NCBI GenBank assembly: GCA_964400865.1
Contig: CAYNWG010000051.1
Span: 1-6,505 of the forward strand
Length of the DNA stretch: 6,505 nucleotides
Source of the DNA: DAOQVB01 sp964400865
GTDB lineage: Bacteria; Patescibacteriota; Microgenomatia; UBA1400; PJMF01
Direction of reading: 5' to 3'
The position numbers and the translations under genes were made by a program. The notes under the pieces were generated by a model. The model was given only the letters and a program-made list of their open reading frames with translations. It was not told the origin of the DNA and ran no database searches. This document shows, one piece after another, positions 1-5,990 of this stretch; the first letter of the stretch is position 1, and each line of letters opens with the position of its first letter.

Positions 1-319
1 TACCATCGACGACGGTGATTATATCAAACCTGAAGTCACCTTGGTAGTTGACTTGCCCTCGATAACACGCGGCAACATATTGTATTGATCGTAGTTTGAC
101 ATAATCAACTGCCTGGCTGGGGTCCCCATAATAACCGGTTGATCGAGATTTAACTTCTACAAACACTAGTTCATTCAACTCTACATCAATAGCAATGATA
201 TCAACTTCATGATTTTTTACTCTGACATTATGTTCAAGTATGGAAAATCCATGACTAATTAGAAATTGTTGAGCCAAGTGCTCAGCGCGATCACCAGAAG
301 AAAAATTATTTTTGCTCAA
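1..319 (-). CDS. yraN: YraN/UPF0102 family predicted nuclease (C-terminus cut by window edge)
   Basis: The minus strand encodes 106 residues up to the left edge. UPF0102 proteins are usually about 115-130 aa, so only the tail should be missing. Family hallmarks are visible: GDRAEHLA (residues 9-16), the N31-x-R33 pair, EVDIIAID (38-45), VFVEVKSR (52-59), a lysine at 75 and RFDIITV (97-103). E13, D40, E55 and K57 match the PD-(D/E)XK nuclease-like fold predicted for the family. The biological role is not well settled; a Holliday-junction or DNA-processing function is inferred. The start is placed at a TTG (319-317) because no in-frame ATG lies upstream of the conserved region and a TTG start gives a normal family N-terminus. 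The start overlaps the end of rplS by 14 bases, implying translational coupling. No convincing Shine-Dalgarno is seen, only purine-rich AAAGAAAAG upstream. In many bacteria rnhB sits between rplS and yraN; here it does not. Confidence 0.9.
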   Translation of the reverse strand, partial: MSKNNFSSGDRAEHLAQQFLISHGFSILEHNVRVKNHEVDIIAIDVELNELVFVEVKSRSTGYYGDPSQAVDYVKLRSIQYVAACYRGQVNYQGDFRFDIITVVDG

Positions 320-659
320 CTGCTTTGAGGAGAGTTTTCTTTTCTTTAACTTTGGTAGCTTGCTTACCGGTGCGTTCACGCAGAAAATATAACTTACTTC
401 GGCGTACTTTTCCGGTACGTTTTACCACAATTTTTGTAATACTTGGTAGCGCAGTGGGAAAAATTTTCTCTACACCAATTCCGCCTGTTGCGATTTTTCT
501 TACAGTAAAAGACTGACCAACCCCACGATTTTTGATCGCGATAACGAGGCCGTCAAATATCTGGATTCTTTTTTTGCCACCTTCAATAATTTCTTGATGG
601 ATGCTGACAGAATCACCTACTGATACTTTTTGCTCTTGATGTGTAAAAAATTGTGCCAT
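306..659 (-). CDS. rplS: 50S ribosomal protein L19
   Basis: The gene encodes a 117-aa L19 (E. coli L19 is 115 aa), a component of the large ribosomal subunit near the 30S-50S interface. Family motifs are nearly consensus: VGDSVSIHQEIIEGGKKRIQ (residues 14-33), FTVRKIATGGIGVEKIFP (51-68) and GKVRRSKLYFLRERTGK (83-99). The frame stays open back to a TTG at 674, but the ATG at 659-657 is chosen. It gives the usual MAQFF-like N-terminus and lies 6 bases after a clear AAAAGG ribosome binding site, which itself overlaps the first codons of the longer version. The gene follows pyrG after 70 bases and overlaps yraN by 14. It is not beside rpsP-rimM-trmD, the partners known from E. coli. It ends with TAA. 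Confidence 0.98.
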   Translation of the reverse strand: MAQFFTHQEQKVSVGDSVSIHQEIIEGGKKRIQIFDGLVIAIKNRGVGQSFTVRKIATGGIGVEKIFPTALPSITKIVVKRTGKVRRSKLYFLRERTGKQATKVKEKKTLLKAVEQK

Positions 660-665
660 AGAGAA

Positions 666-671
666 CCTTTT
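666..671 (-). promoter_or_regulatory. Ribosome binding site of rplS
   Basis: AAAAGG on the minus strand lies 6 bases before the ATG at 659. It decides the rplS start and is the only textbook Shine-Dalgarno with good spacing upstream of a complete gene in this window. Confidence 0.75.
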
Positions 672-689
672 CAAAAACTAGACTGGTGT

Positions 690-718
690 ATTCTACTCAA
701 GAGGTGTTAATTATGCAA
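690..718 (-). promoter_or_regulatory. Candidate promoter for rplS-yraN
   Basis: In the pyrG-rplS gap the minus strand shows TTGCAT (718-713), a 17-base spacer and TAGAAT (695-690). The -10 matches TATAAT at 5 of 6 positions; the -35 matches TTGACA only at TTG. Transcription would start near 683 and give a leader of about 24 bases carrying the AAAAGG site. This is a pattern-based guess. rplS may instead, or also, be read through from pyrG, because I see no terminator hairpin with a T-tract in the gap. Confidence 0.35.
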
Positions 719-729
719 ATGCAACTTAA

Positions 730-2412
730 TTACTTCGTTTTAGCCGCCTCCAAAAATTCTGTAAAGAGTGGGTGCGGATGGAGTGGCCTCGACTTGTACT
801 CTGGGTGAGCCTGAGTGGCGATAAAAAAAGGATGCATGCTTTTTGGTAACTCAATCATTTCCACAAAAAAATCATCAGGTGAAGTACCAGAGATTATTAA
901 GCCATGATTCGCCAAGCTACTACGATATTCATTATTGAATTCATACCGATGCCGATGTCGTTCGGAAATTAAATCAGCTGCCTCATTCTTAAAAGCGTGA
1001 TGTTTTTGGTAAATTGAGTGTGCCAGCGTGCCAGGTTTGAGAATACAATCATATGCCCCGAGTCGCATGCTTGCTCCTTCGCCCTTAATACGCTGGTATT
1101 GTTCTTCAAAGGGAATTTGGTGAATAATGGCATGTGGAGTCTTCTCATTCACTTCCGCAGTATTGGCATCTGCAAGTTGGGCAACATTGCGGGCAAACTC
1201 AACACAAGCCAACTGCATGCCATAGCACAAACCTAAATATGGTACCTTATTTTCTCTTGCGTATTTGATGGAGGCAATCTTGCCTTCAACTCCTCTACTG
1301 CCCCAACCAATGGGTACTATTATTCCCTGAGCTTTTGCCAGATCTTCTTGAGCTTTTTTACCTTCTTTTTCGAGTGACTCTGCATTAATAAAAGAAATGT
1401 GCAGATCAACGTCTGAATGCCAGGAGGCAATTTTTAACGATTCAACCAATGATTGGTACGAATCTTCCAATTCGTAATCGCCAGTTGCGATGTACTTGGC
1501 AATAATTGCCACCGTAACTGCTTGACTTCGTTTATGCTGAATAACTGACACAAGATCTTTCCAGGCTGTTAGATCTTGTTTGTTGAGAGGTAAATTGAGT
1601 TTATTGAGAACTTTTTCATCAAATTTTTGTTCAGCGAATACTATAGGAACTTCATAAATCGAATCACAATCTGGATTGGAAATCACTTCATCTGTGCGTA
1701 AGTTGCAATAAAACGCAACTTTTTCCTTTCGCTTTTCATCGATAACGAGTTCTGCTCGACCGACAATAAAATCTGGCTGAATCCCCATGGAATTTAAAGT
1801 TCGGACTGATAACTGAGTTGGTTTTGATTTTAGTTCATTAATATGCGAAGGTTTAGGAAAATACGTGACATGAATATGAAGCACATCTTGAGGATATCGT
1901 AATTTCATAATGCGATAAGCTTCATAATAGATGGCGTTTTGATATTCTCCTGCGGTTCCGCCAAGTTCCACAAGAATAAAATCAAAACCTTGGGCTGATT
2001 CTTGAATTCTTCGGATGGCTTCTTCTGGAACATAGGGAATTGCGTCCACAGTAGCTCCGTCATACTGCAAATTTTTTGAATTTTCTATTACTTTGGAATA
2101 AATTTGACCCATGGTTGTAAAATTTTTATGACCAACTTCTACTTCGAGAAATCTTTCATAAGTACCTAAGTCTAAGTCTGCCTCCAACCCATCCTCGCAC
2201 AAAAAAACGTCTCCATGCTCAATGGGGTTAATGTTGCCCGAATCTAGATTGAGGTAATTTTCGCACTTGATGTTGCCAACAGAATAGCCTCGGTTTTTCA
2301 ACAAAAGGCCGAGTGAGGCAGCGGTTACACCCTTACCAAGTCCAGATAGAACGCCTCCAGAAACAAAGATAAATTTAGTTTGATTTGGGAAATTATTTCC
2401 ATGATTGCTCAT
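730..2412 (-). CDS. pyrG: CTP synthase (glutamine-hydrolysing), divergent
   Basis: CTP synthase converts UTP to CTP using ATP and glutamine-derived ammonia. It has an N-terminal synthetase and a C-terminal class I glutaminase domain. Numbering here counts from the GTG at 2433; subtract 7 for the chosen ATG, which gives 560 aa (E. coli 545). Visible are the P-loop SGGVLSGLGKG with K34, the Mg-site acids D88 and E156, the UTP-site lysines in KSKPTQ (202-207), the GTP-loop residues R380-G381-x-E383, the nucleophile C403 in LCYGMQ, RHRHRYE (492-498), and H543/E545 of the catalytic triad. All catalytic residues are present. Oddities: KLDPYxNVDPG reads KCENYLNLDSG, GTVGDIE reads GTAGEYQ, and PGGFG reads PIGWG. 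The ATG at 2412 is preferred because the MLLQYCP extension is unlike the family. Neither start has a clear Shine-Dalgarno. The start lies 44 bases after the dnaE stop, so an operon is likely. Confidence 0.97.
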   Translation of the reverse strand: MSNHGNNFPNQTKFIFVSGGVLSGLGKGVTAASLGLLLKNRGYSVGNIKCENYLNLDSGNINPIEHGDVFLCEDGLEADLDLGTYERFLEVEVGHKNFTTMGQIYSKVIENSKNLQYDGATVDAIPYVPEEAIRRIQESAQGFDFILVELGGTAGEYQNAIYYEAYRIMKLRYPQDVLHIHVTYFPKPSHINELKSKPTQLSVRTLNSMGIQPDFIVGRAELVIDEKRKEKVAFYCNLRTDEVISNPDCDSIYEVPIVFAEQKFDEKVLNKLNLPLNKQDLTAWKDLVSVIQHKRSQAVTVAIIAKYIATGDYELEDSYQSLVESLKIASWHSDVDLHISFINAESLEKEGKKAQEDLAKAQGIIVPIGWGSRGVEGKIASIKYARENKVPYLGLCYGMQLACVEFARNVAQLADANTAEVNEKTPHAIIHQIPFEEQYQRIKGEGASMRLGAYDCILKPGTLAHSIYQKHHAFKNEAADLISERHRHRYEFNNEYRSSLANHGLIISGTSPDDFFVEMIELPKSMHPFFIATQAHPEYKSRPLHPHPLFTEFLEAAKTK

Positions 2413-2456
2413 GGGGCAATATTGTAACAACACAAATGGGAAATGTCACACCCAAA

Positions 2457-5400
2457 TTATGCCAACAAAGCTTCTGCCGATGTTTTTAGTTCGTCTGACC
2501 AAGCAACACCGTAGGGTAAGGTCATCATTTGGGGTTTTGCGCCATTGGGAATGACTATAACCACCGTATCTTTTCCTGGGTGTTGTTTAAGTAATGCTCC
2601 GAGCTTTTCCAGAGTTTCTTTACTGGTTTTTCTGGGAATAAATAATTGGAAACTCGATTCTTCAATGGATTGTTGGACATCGAAAGAATTAGGAACACTA
2701 ATTGACTCAACAACCAGTTGGGTTTCCTCTTCGCGTACATCAATCCTACCAGTGACAACAACAACAGAATCCACAGTTAGAGTGGATTTAAATTCTTCGT
2801 AGGTTTTGGGAAATACTACAAATCGAATGTGTCCAGACGTATCTTCCAGATTACCAAATGCCATTTCTTTATCGTTTTTTTTCGTTCTAACGACTCTGAG
2901 TTTGGTAATTACACCGCCAAACCGAAATCGTTGATCTTGGTGTACTGAACCATCCACTTCGGCAATTTTTTTATTGGCCTGTTTTTCCGCCGTCTTTAGC
3001 GATTTAGCCATTGGATGCTCGGTTAGATACAGACCGAGTAACTCTTTTTCAAATGAGAGCAGTTCAGCTTGGGGATATTCTGGCAAAGTAAGAAAGGTAT
3101 CCTGCATAGCCAGCTCACCGCCACCAATTTCTCCAAATAGAGTGGTTTGGCCTTGGTCTGAACTGCCAAGTCCGGAAATTCGCTTGCGAATTTCCTCAAG
3201 ATTTTCCAGCATGCTAGCCCGAGTACCGAAACTATCCATGGCTCCGACCTTGATGAGACATTCCAAGGTAGTTTTGTTGACTTTTCGACTATCAGTTTCG
3301 GCTATAAATTGAGTGAGTGAAGTAAAACTGCCAAGACTATCTCTGACTGCAATGATGGTGTCGATCGCAGCAGAACCCACGTGCTTAATAGCGTTCAAGC
3401 CAAAGCGGATGGCGTACTTTCGTTTTCCAGAGGGTAATTTTTCAATGGTAAAATCCCTGGCAGAATGATTGATGTTGGGAGGTAGTATTGATATATCCAT
3501 TTTTTTACACTCTTCTATAGCCTGGGCAATTTTTTCATCTCTAGTTTGTGCCATAGAGCCAGACTCAACGCTCATCAAAGCAGTCATATACTCAATTGGG
3601 TAGTTAGCTTTTAAATAAGCAGTTTGATAAGCAATCATGGCGTAACTGGCTGCATGAGCTTTGTTGAAACCATAGTTGGCAAAAGCTTCAATGAATCCCC
3701 ATACCTTTTCGGCTACAGCTTTGCTATACGAGTTTTGGACCGATTGATTGATAAAACGCTGGCGGTTAATATCAAGTAATTTCTTTTTTTTCTTACCAAT
3801 TGCTCGGCGTAAAATATCCGCCTCCCCCAAACTGTACCCCGCCATGACGTGAGCAATTTCTAGAATCTGCTCTTGGTAAACCATCACTCCATATGTTTCT
3901 TTCAAAATTGGTTTGAGAGATTCGTGAGCATAAGTAATCTTATTCGTATTATGTTTTCCCTCAATGAATTGAGGAATCAGGTCCATCGGTCCGGGACGAT
4001 ACAATGCCACTAGTGCCATAATATCTGAAAACTGTGATGGGCGAAGTGATCGAGCTACTCGACGCATGCCCGAAGATTCGAGCTGAAAAACACCCATCGT
4101 ATCACCGCTAGCTAAGAGTGTGAATGTCTTGGGATCGTCTAATGGTATTTCATCAATCGCAATGGATTCTGATCGATATTGTTTTACCAAATTGAGCGTA
4201 CTTTGGATTATTGATAGATTGCGAAGGCCGAGGAAATCAAACTTCAATAGGCCAATAGCGTCATCAGAAATATTGCAATCTAGCGCATACATGTCGTACT
4301 GAGTGATAGTTTTGCCGGTTTTTGAGTCAAGCTGAATGGCCGTGTATTCACTCATGGGTTTATCGGTAATCACAATTGCTGCTGCATGCACGGACGAATG
4401 ACGGACATTGCCTTCAACTTTTTGTGCGAGATCGATCAACTCACGAAATTTGGGTTGACTGTAATAGGCAGCCAGTTCTGGTACGCTTTGAACGGCTTGA
4501 CTGAGTGTTGTGCGGTGGCCGGGTTGGTTAGGAATCAGCTTGGCAATTCTATCTGGATCTTCGTAGGGAAATCCAAGCACTCGGCCAATATCTCGGATAG
4601 CCACTCGTGCCTCCATGCGACCAAAAGTAATCACGTGGGCTACTCTATCGGCGCCATATTTGCTCGCCACATACTCAATGACTTCGTCTCTGCGATCGTC
4701 AGCAAAGTCCATATCGATATCTGGTGGAGTTGGACGTTCAGGATTTAGAAAACGTTCAAATGCTAGCCCGTGGGCGATTGGATCAATAGAAGTTATACCA
4801 AGGCAATACGATACTAGAGAACCAGCCGCTGATCCTCTTCCTGGTCCAACACCGATCCCTTGTTGTTTAGCCCAATTCACAAAGTCCTGGGTGATTAAGA
4901 AATAGGTACCGTAGCCCTTATCATTAATGATATGGAGTTCATATTCTAGTCTCTCGATTAGTTCTGGTTTCAGTTCGCCAAACTTTTGTTTAGCACGTTC
5001 AAAAGCTAGGTCGTGAAGAAATTGTTCTGTTGTCGATCCCTCAGGAATGGCAAATTCAGGAAAAATTAATTGGCCGGTAGGGATGGTAAGCTCACATCGA
5101 TTGGCGATTTCCAACGTGTTGGAAATCGCCTCAGGTAAATCATGAAATAATTCAATCATTTCTTGTGTTGAGCGTAAATAGTAATCAGGAGAGTCCATCA
5201 TGGACATGCGGTCTTTGTCTGAAATGAGTTTATGGGTTGACACACACAACAGGGCATCCTGAGCGCGAGCGTCCTCCGAAGAGATGTAGTGAACATCATT
5301 TGTTGCGACGATGGGCAGGTGAAGCTCACGGGCAAGTGCCAACTGTTGCTTTTCCAGTTCTGCTAAGAATGGAACTTGTGGGTGGCGTTGAATTTCTACA

Positions 5401-5927
5401 TACAGACGATCGGCAAAAATGTTTTTGTACCACTCCAATTTACTTTTTGCCGCATCTAACTCACCATTTCTGAGTAGTAAATTAATTGGGCTCGAAGCGC
5501 AGCCGGTAAGTACAATAACACCTTCACTATGTTTTGCTAGAAGCTCTTCATCGATTCTGGGTTTATAAGAAAAGCCTTCTAGGTGGGCGGTAGATACCAG
5601 TTTTAGAAGGTTTTTATATCCAACATAATTAGATGCCAATAGGGTGAGATGGGCTTGGTCAGCACCCATTTTGACTTGTTTATCTAAGTGAGATTTTTTT
5701 GCTATGTATGCCTCTACTCCCACAATTGGTTTGATATCTGCTTTCAGACAAGCATTGTAGAAGTGTAGTGCACCAAACATGACTCCGTGGTCAGTTAGTG
5801 CCACGGCAGGTTGATTGAGTGTTTTGACTTGATCCACTAACTTGGGAAGTTGGCAAAGTCCATCGAGCATTGAGTACTCTGTGTGTACGTGCAGGTGAAC
5901 AAAATTGGTTGGGGCTTGGCTTGCCAT
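2457..5927 (-). CDS. dnaE: DNA polymerase III alpha subunit
   Basis: This is the full-length replicative polymerase (1156 aa; E. coli 1160). Domains in order: PHP exonuclease domain (about 8-280), palm and fingers with GVGPGRGSAAGS (359-370), catalytic D403 and D405 in PDIDMDF, and third catalytic aspartate D564 in KFDFLGL. Then come the ALYRPGPMDLIPQFI block (641-655), the lysine run GKKKKK (711-716), FNKAHAASYA (754-763), a helix-hairpin-helix region near 835-900, the internal beta-clamp motif QTTLF (927-931), an OB fold (about 1000-1078) and a short C-terminal domain. All nine PHP metal ligands known from mycobacterial DnaE1 are matched: H13, H15, D22, H47, E72, H93, C143, D211 and H213. 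This predicts intrinsic 3'-5' proofreading. The ATG at 5927 gives a standard N-terminus (FVHLHVHTEYS); no Shine-Dalgarno precedes it. There is no intein and no frameshift. Two strong inverted repeats lie within the gene. Confidence 0.98.
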   Translation of the reverse strand: MASQAPTNFVHLHVHTEYSMLDGLCQLPKLVDQVKTLNQPAVALTDHGVMFGALHFYNACLKADIKPIVGVEAYIAKKSHLDKQVKMGADQAHLTLLASNYVGYKNLLKLVSTAHLEGFSYKPRIDEELLAKHSEGVIVLTGCASSPINLLLRNGELDAAKSKLEWYKNIFADRLYVEIQRHPQVPFLAELEKQQLALARELHLPIVATNDVHYISSEDARAQDALLCVSTHKLISDKDRMSMMDSPDYYLRSTQEMIELFHDLPEAISNTLEIANRCELTIPTGQLIFPEFAIPEGSTTEQFLHDLAFERAKQKFGELKPELIERLEYELHIINDKGYGTYFLITQDFVNWAKQQGIGVGPGRGSAAGSLVSYCLGITSIDPIAHGLAFERFLNPERPTPPDIDMDFADDRRDEVIEYVASKYGADRVAHVITFGRMEARVAIRDIGRVLGFPYEDPDRIAKLIPNQPGHRTTLSQAVQSVPELAAYYSQPKFRELIDLAQKVEGNVRHSSVHAAAIVITDKPMSEYTAIQLDSKTGKTITQYDMYALDCNISDDAIGLLKFDFLGLRNLSIIQSTLNLVKQYRSESIAIDEIPLDDPKTFTLLASGDTMGVFQLESSGMRRVARSLRPSQFSDIMALVALYRPGPMDLIPQFIEGKHNTNKITYAHESLKPILKETYGVMVYQEQILEIAHVMAGYSLGEADILRRAIGKKKKKLLDINRQRFINQSVQNSYSKAVAEKVWGFIEAFANYGFNKAHAASYAMIAYQTAYLKANYPIEYMTALMSVESGSMAQTRDEKIAQAIEECKKMDISILPPNINHSARDFTIEKLPSGKRKYAIRFGLNAIKHVGSAAIDTIIAVRDSLGSFTSLTQFIAETDSRKVNKTTLECLIKVGAMDSFGTRASMLENLEEIRKRISGLGSSDQGQTTLFGEIGGGELAMQDTFLTLPEYPQAELLSFEKELLGLYLTEHPMAKSLKTAEKQANKKIAEVDGSVHQDQRFRFGGVITKLRVVRTKKNDKEMAFGNLEDTSGHIRFVVFPKTYEEFKSTLTVDSVVVVTGRIDVREEETQLVVESISVPNSFDVQQSIEESSFQLFIPRKTSKETLEKLGALLKQHPGKDTVVIVIPNGAKPQMMTLPYGVAWSDELKTSAEALLA
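3174..3195. repeat. Perfect 10-bp inverted repeat in dnaE, 2-bp centre
   Basis: GGAAATTCGC (3174-3183), TT, then GCGAATTTCC (3186-3195) form a perfect inverted repeat. It lies in dnaE codons 911-918 (EEIRKRIS), shortly before the clamp-binding motif. In mRNA it could form a tight hairpin. Its core resembles that of the longer repeat at 5103-5130. Its function is unknown, and coincidence is possible. Confidence 0.8.
3783..3789 (-). other. In-frame A AAA AAG slippery heptamer in dnaE
   Basis: Codons 712-716 of dnaE read AAG AAA AAA AAG AAA, containing the dnaX-type heptamer A AAA AAG in the correct phase. A -1 slip would add three codons (GAA ATT ACT) and then stop at TGA (3774-3772), giving an alpha fragment of about 718 residues. 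The lysine run itself is typical of the DnaE family, and I see no strong downstream hairpin, so programmed frameshifting is only a possibility. Confidence 0.3.
5103..5130. repeat. Perfect 13-bp inverted repeat in dnaE, 2-bp centre
   Basis: GGCGATTTCCAAC (5103-5115), GT, then GTTGGAAATCGCC (5118-5130) are exact reverse complements. The repeat covers dnaE codons 266-275 (EAISNTLEIA), a stretch whose amino acid sequence looks ordinary for the family at the end of the PHP domain. In mRNA it would make a stem of 12-13 pairs with a minimal loop; in DNA it could extrude a small cruciform. It is the strongest inverted repeat I found in the window. Confidence 0.9.
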
Positions 5928-5990
5928 ATTAGTAGTATCTTAGCAGATAATAGTTGCTAGAATTAAGGCGATACTATAATTTAAGGGTAC
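5928..5990. promoter_or_regulatory. Divergent intergenic region between dnaE and the 5991 gene
   Basis: This 63-bp AT-rich gap must hold start signals for both directions. On the minus strand, -10-like hexamers TATTAT (5952-5947) and TAAGAT (5942-5937) precede dnaE, but neither has a recognisable -35. Either would give a leader of about 12 bases or fewer, fitting the lack of a Shine-Dalgarno before dnaE. The plus-strand promoter is listed separately. The two promoters must overlap or nearly so. Confidence 0.55.
5954..5980 (+). promoter_or_regulatory. Promoter for the 5991 gene with perfect TATAAT
   Basis: TATAAT at 5975-5980 is an exact -10 consensus. A weak -35, TTGCTA (5954-5959, 4 of 6 matches), lies 15 bases upstream, which is short of the usual 17. 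Transcription would start near 5987, only a few bases before the GTG at 5991. The mRNA would then be almost leaderless if that GTG is the start. Confidence 0.5.

Noticed and set aside
660..674. Longer rplS starting at TTG 674
   Set aside because: The extension covers the AAAAGG ribosome binding site, and L19 normally begins at the ATG at 659.
703..732. Possible terminator after pyrG (TTAATTA ... TTAATTA around TGCAAATGCA)
   Set aside because: The repeats are AT-rich and direct, and the only inverted part has a 4-bp stem with an impossible 2-nt loop. There is no T-tract hairpin.
1550..1579. 9-bp inverted repeat (ACAAGATCT ... AGATCTTGT) with a 12-nt loop inside pyrG
   Set aside because: With loops of this size, about one such repeat is expected by chance in 6.5 kb. 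It falls over two similar short peptides (QDL, KDL), so coding explains it.
2241..2250. 10-bp palindrome AATCTAGATT in pyrG
   Set aside because: Several 10-bp palindromes are expected by chance in a window of this size; nothing around it supports a site.
2413..2433. Longer pyrG starting at GTG 2433
   Set aside because: It adds MLLQYCP, which is unlike the family, has no ribosome binding site and narrows the gap to 23 bases. It cannot be excluded, but ATG 2412 is the better call.
4386..4748. Plus-strand 120-codon open frame
   Set aside because: It lies wholly antisense to the conserved polymerase core of dnaE and has no recognisable protein features. The other open frames opposite dnaE and pyrG were rejected for the same reason.
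2457..5927. Possible intein or split in dnaE, common insertion sites in this gene
   Set aside because: The protein is 1156 aa and reads continuously through all conserved blocks, so nothing is inserted or split.
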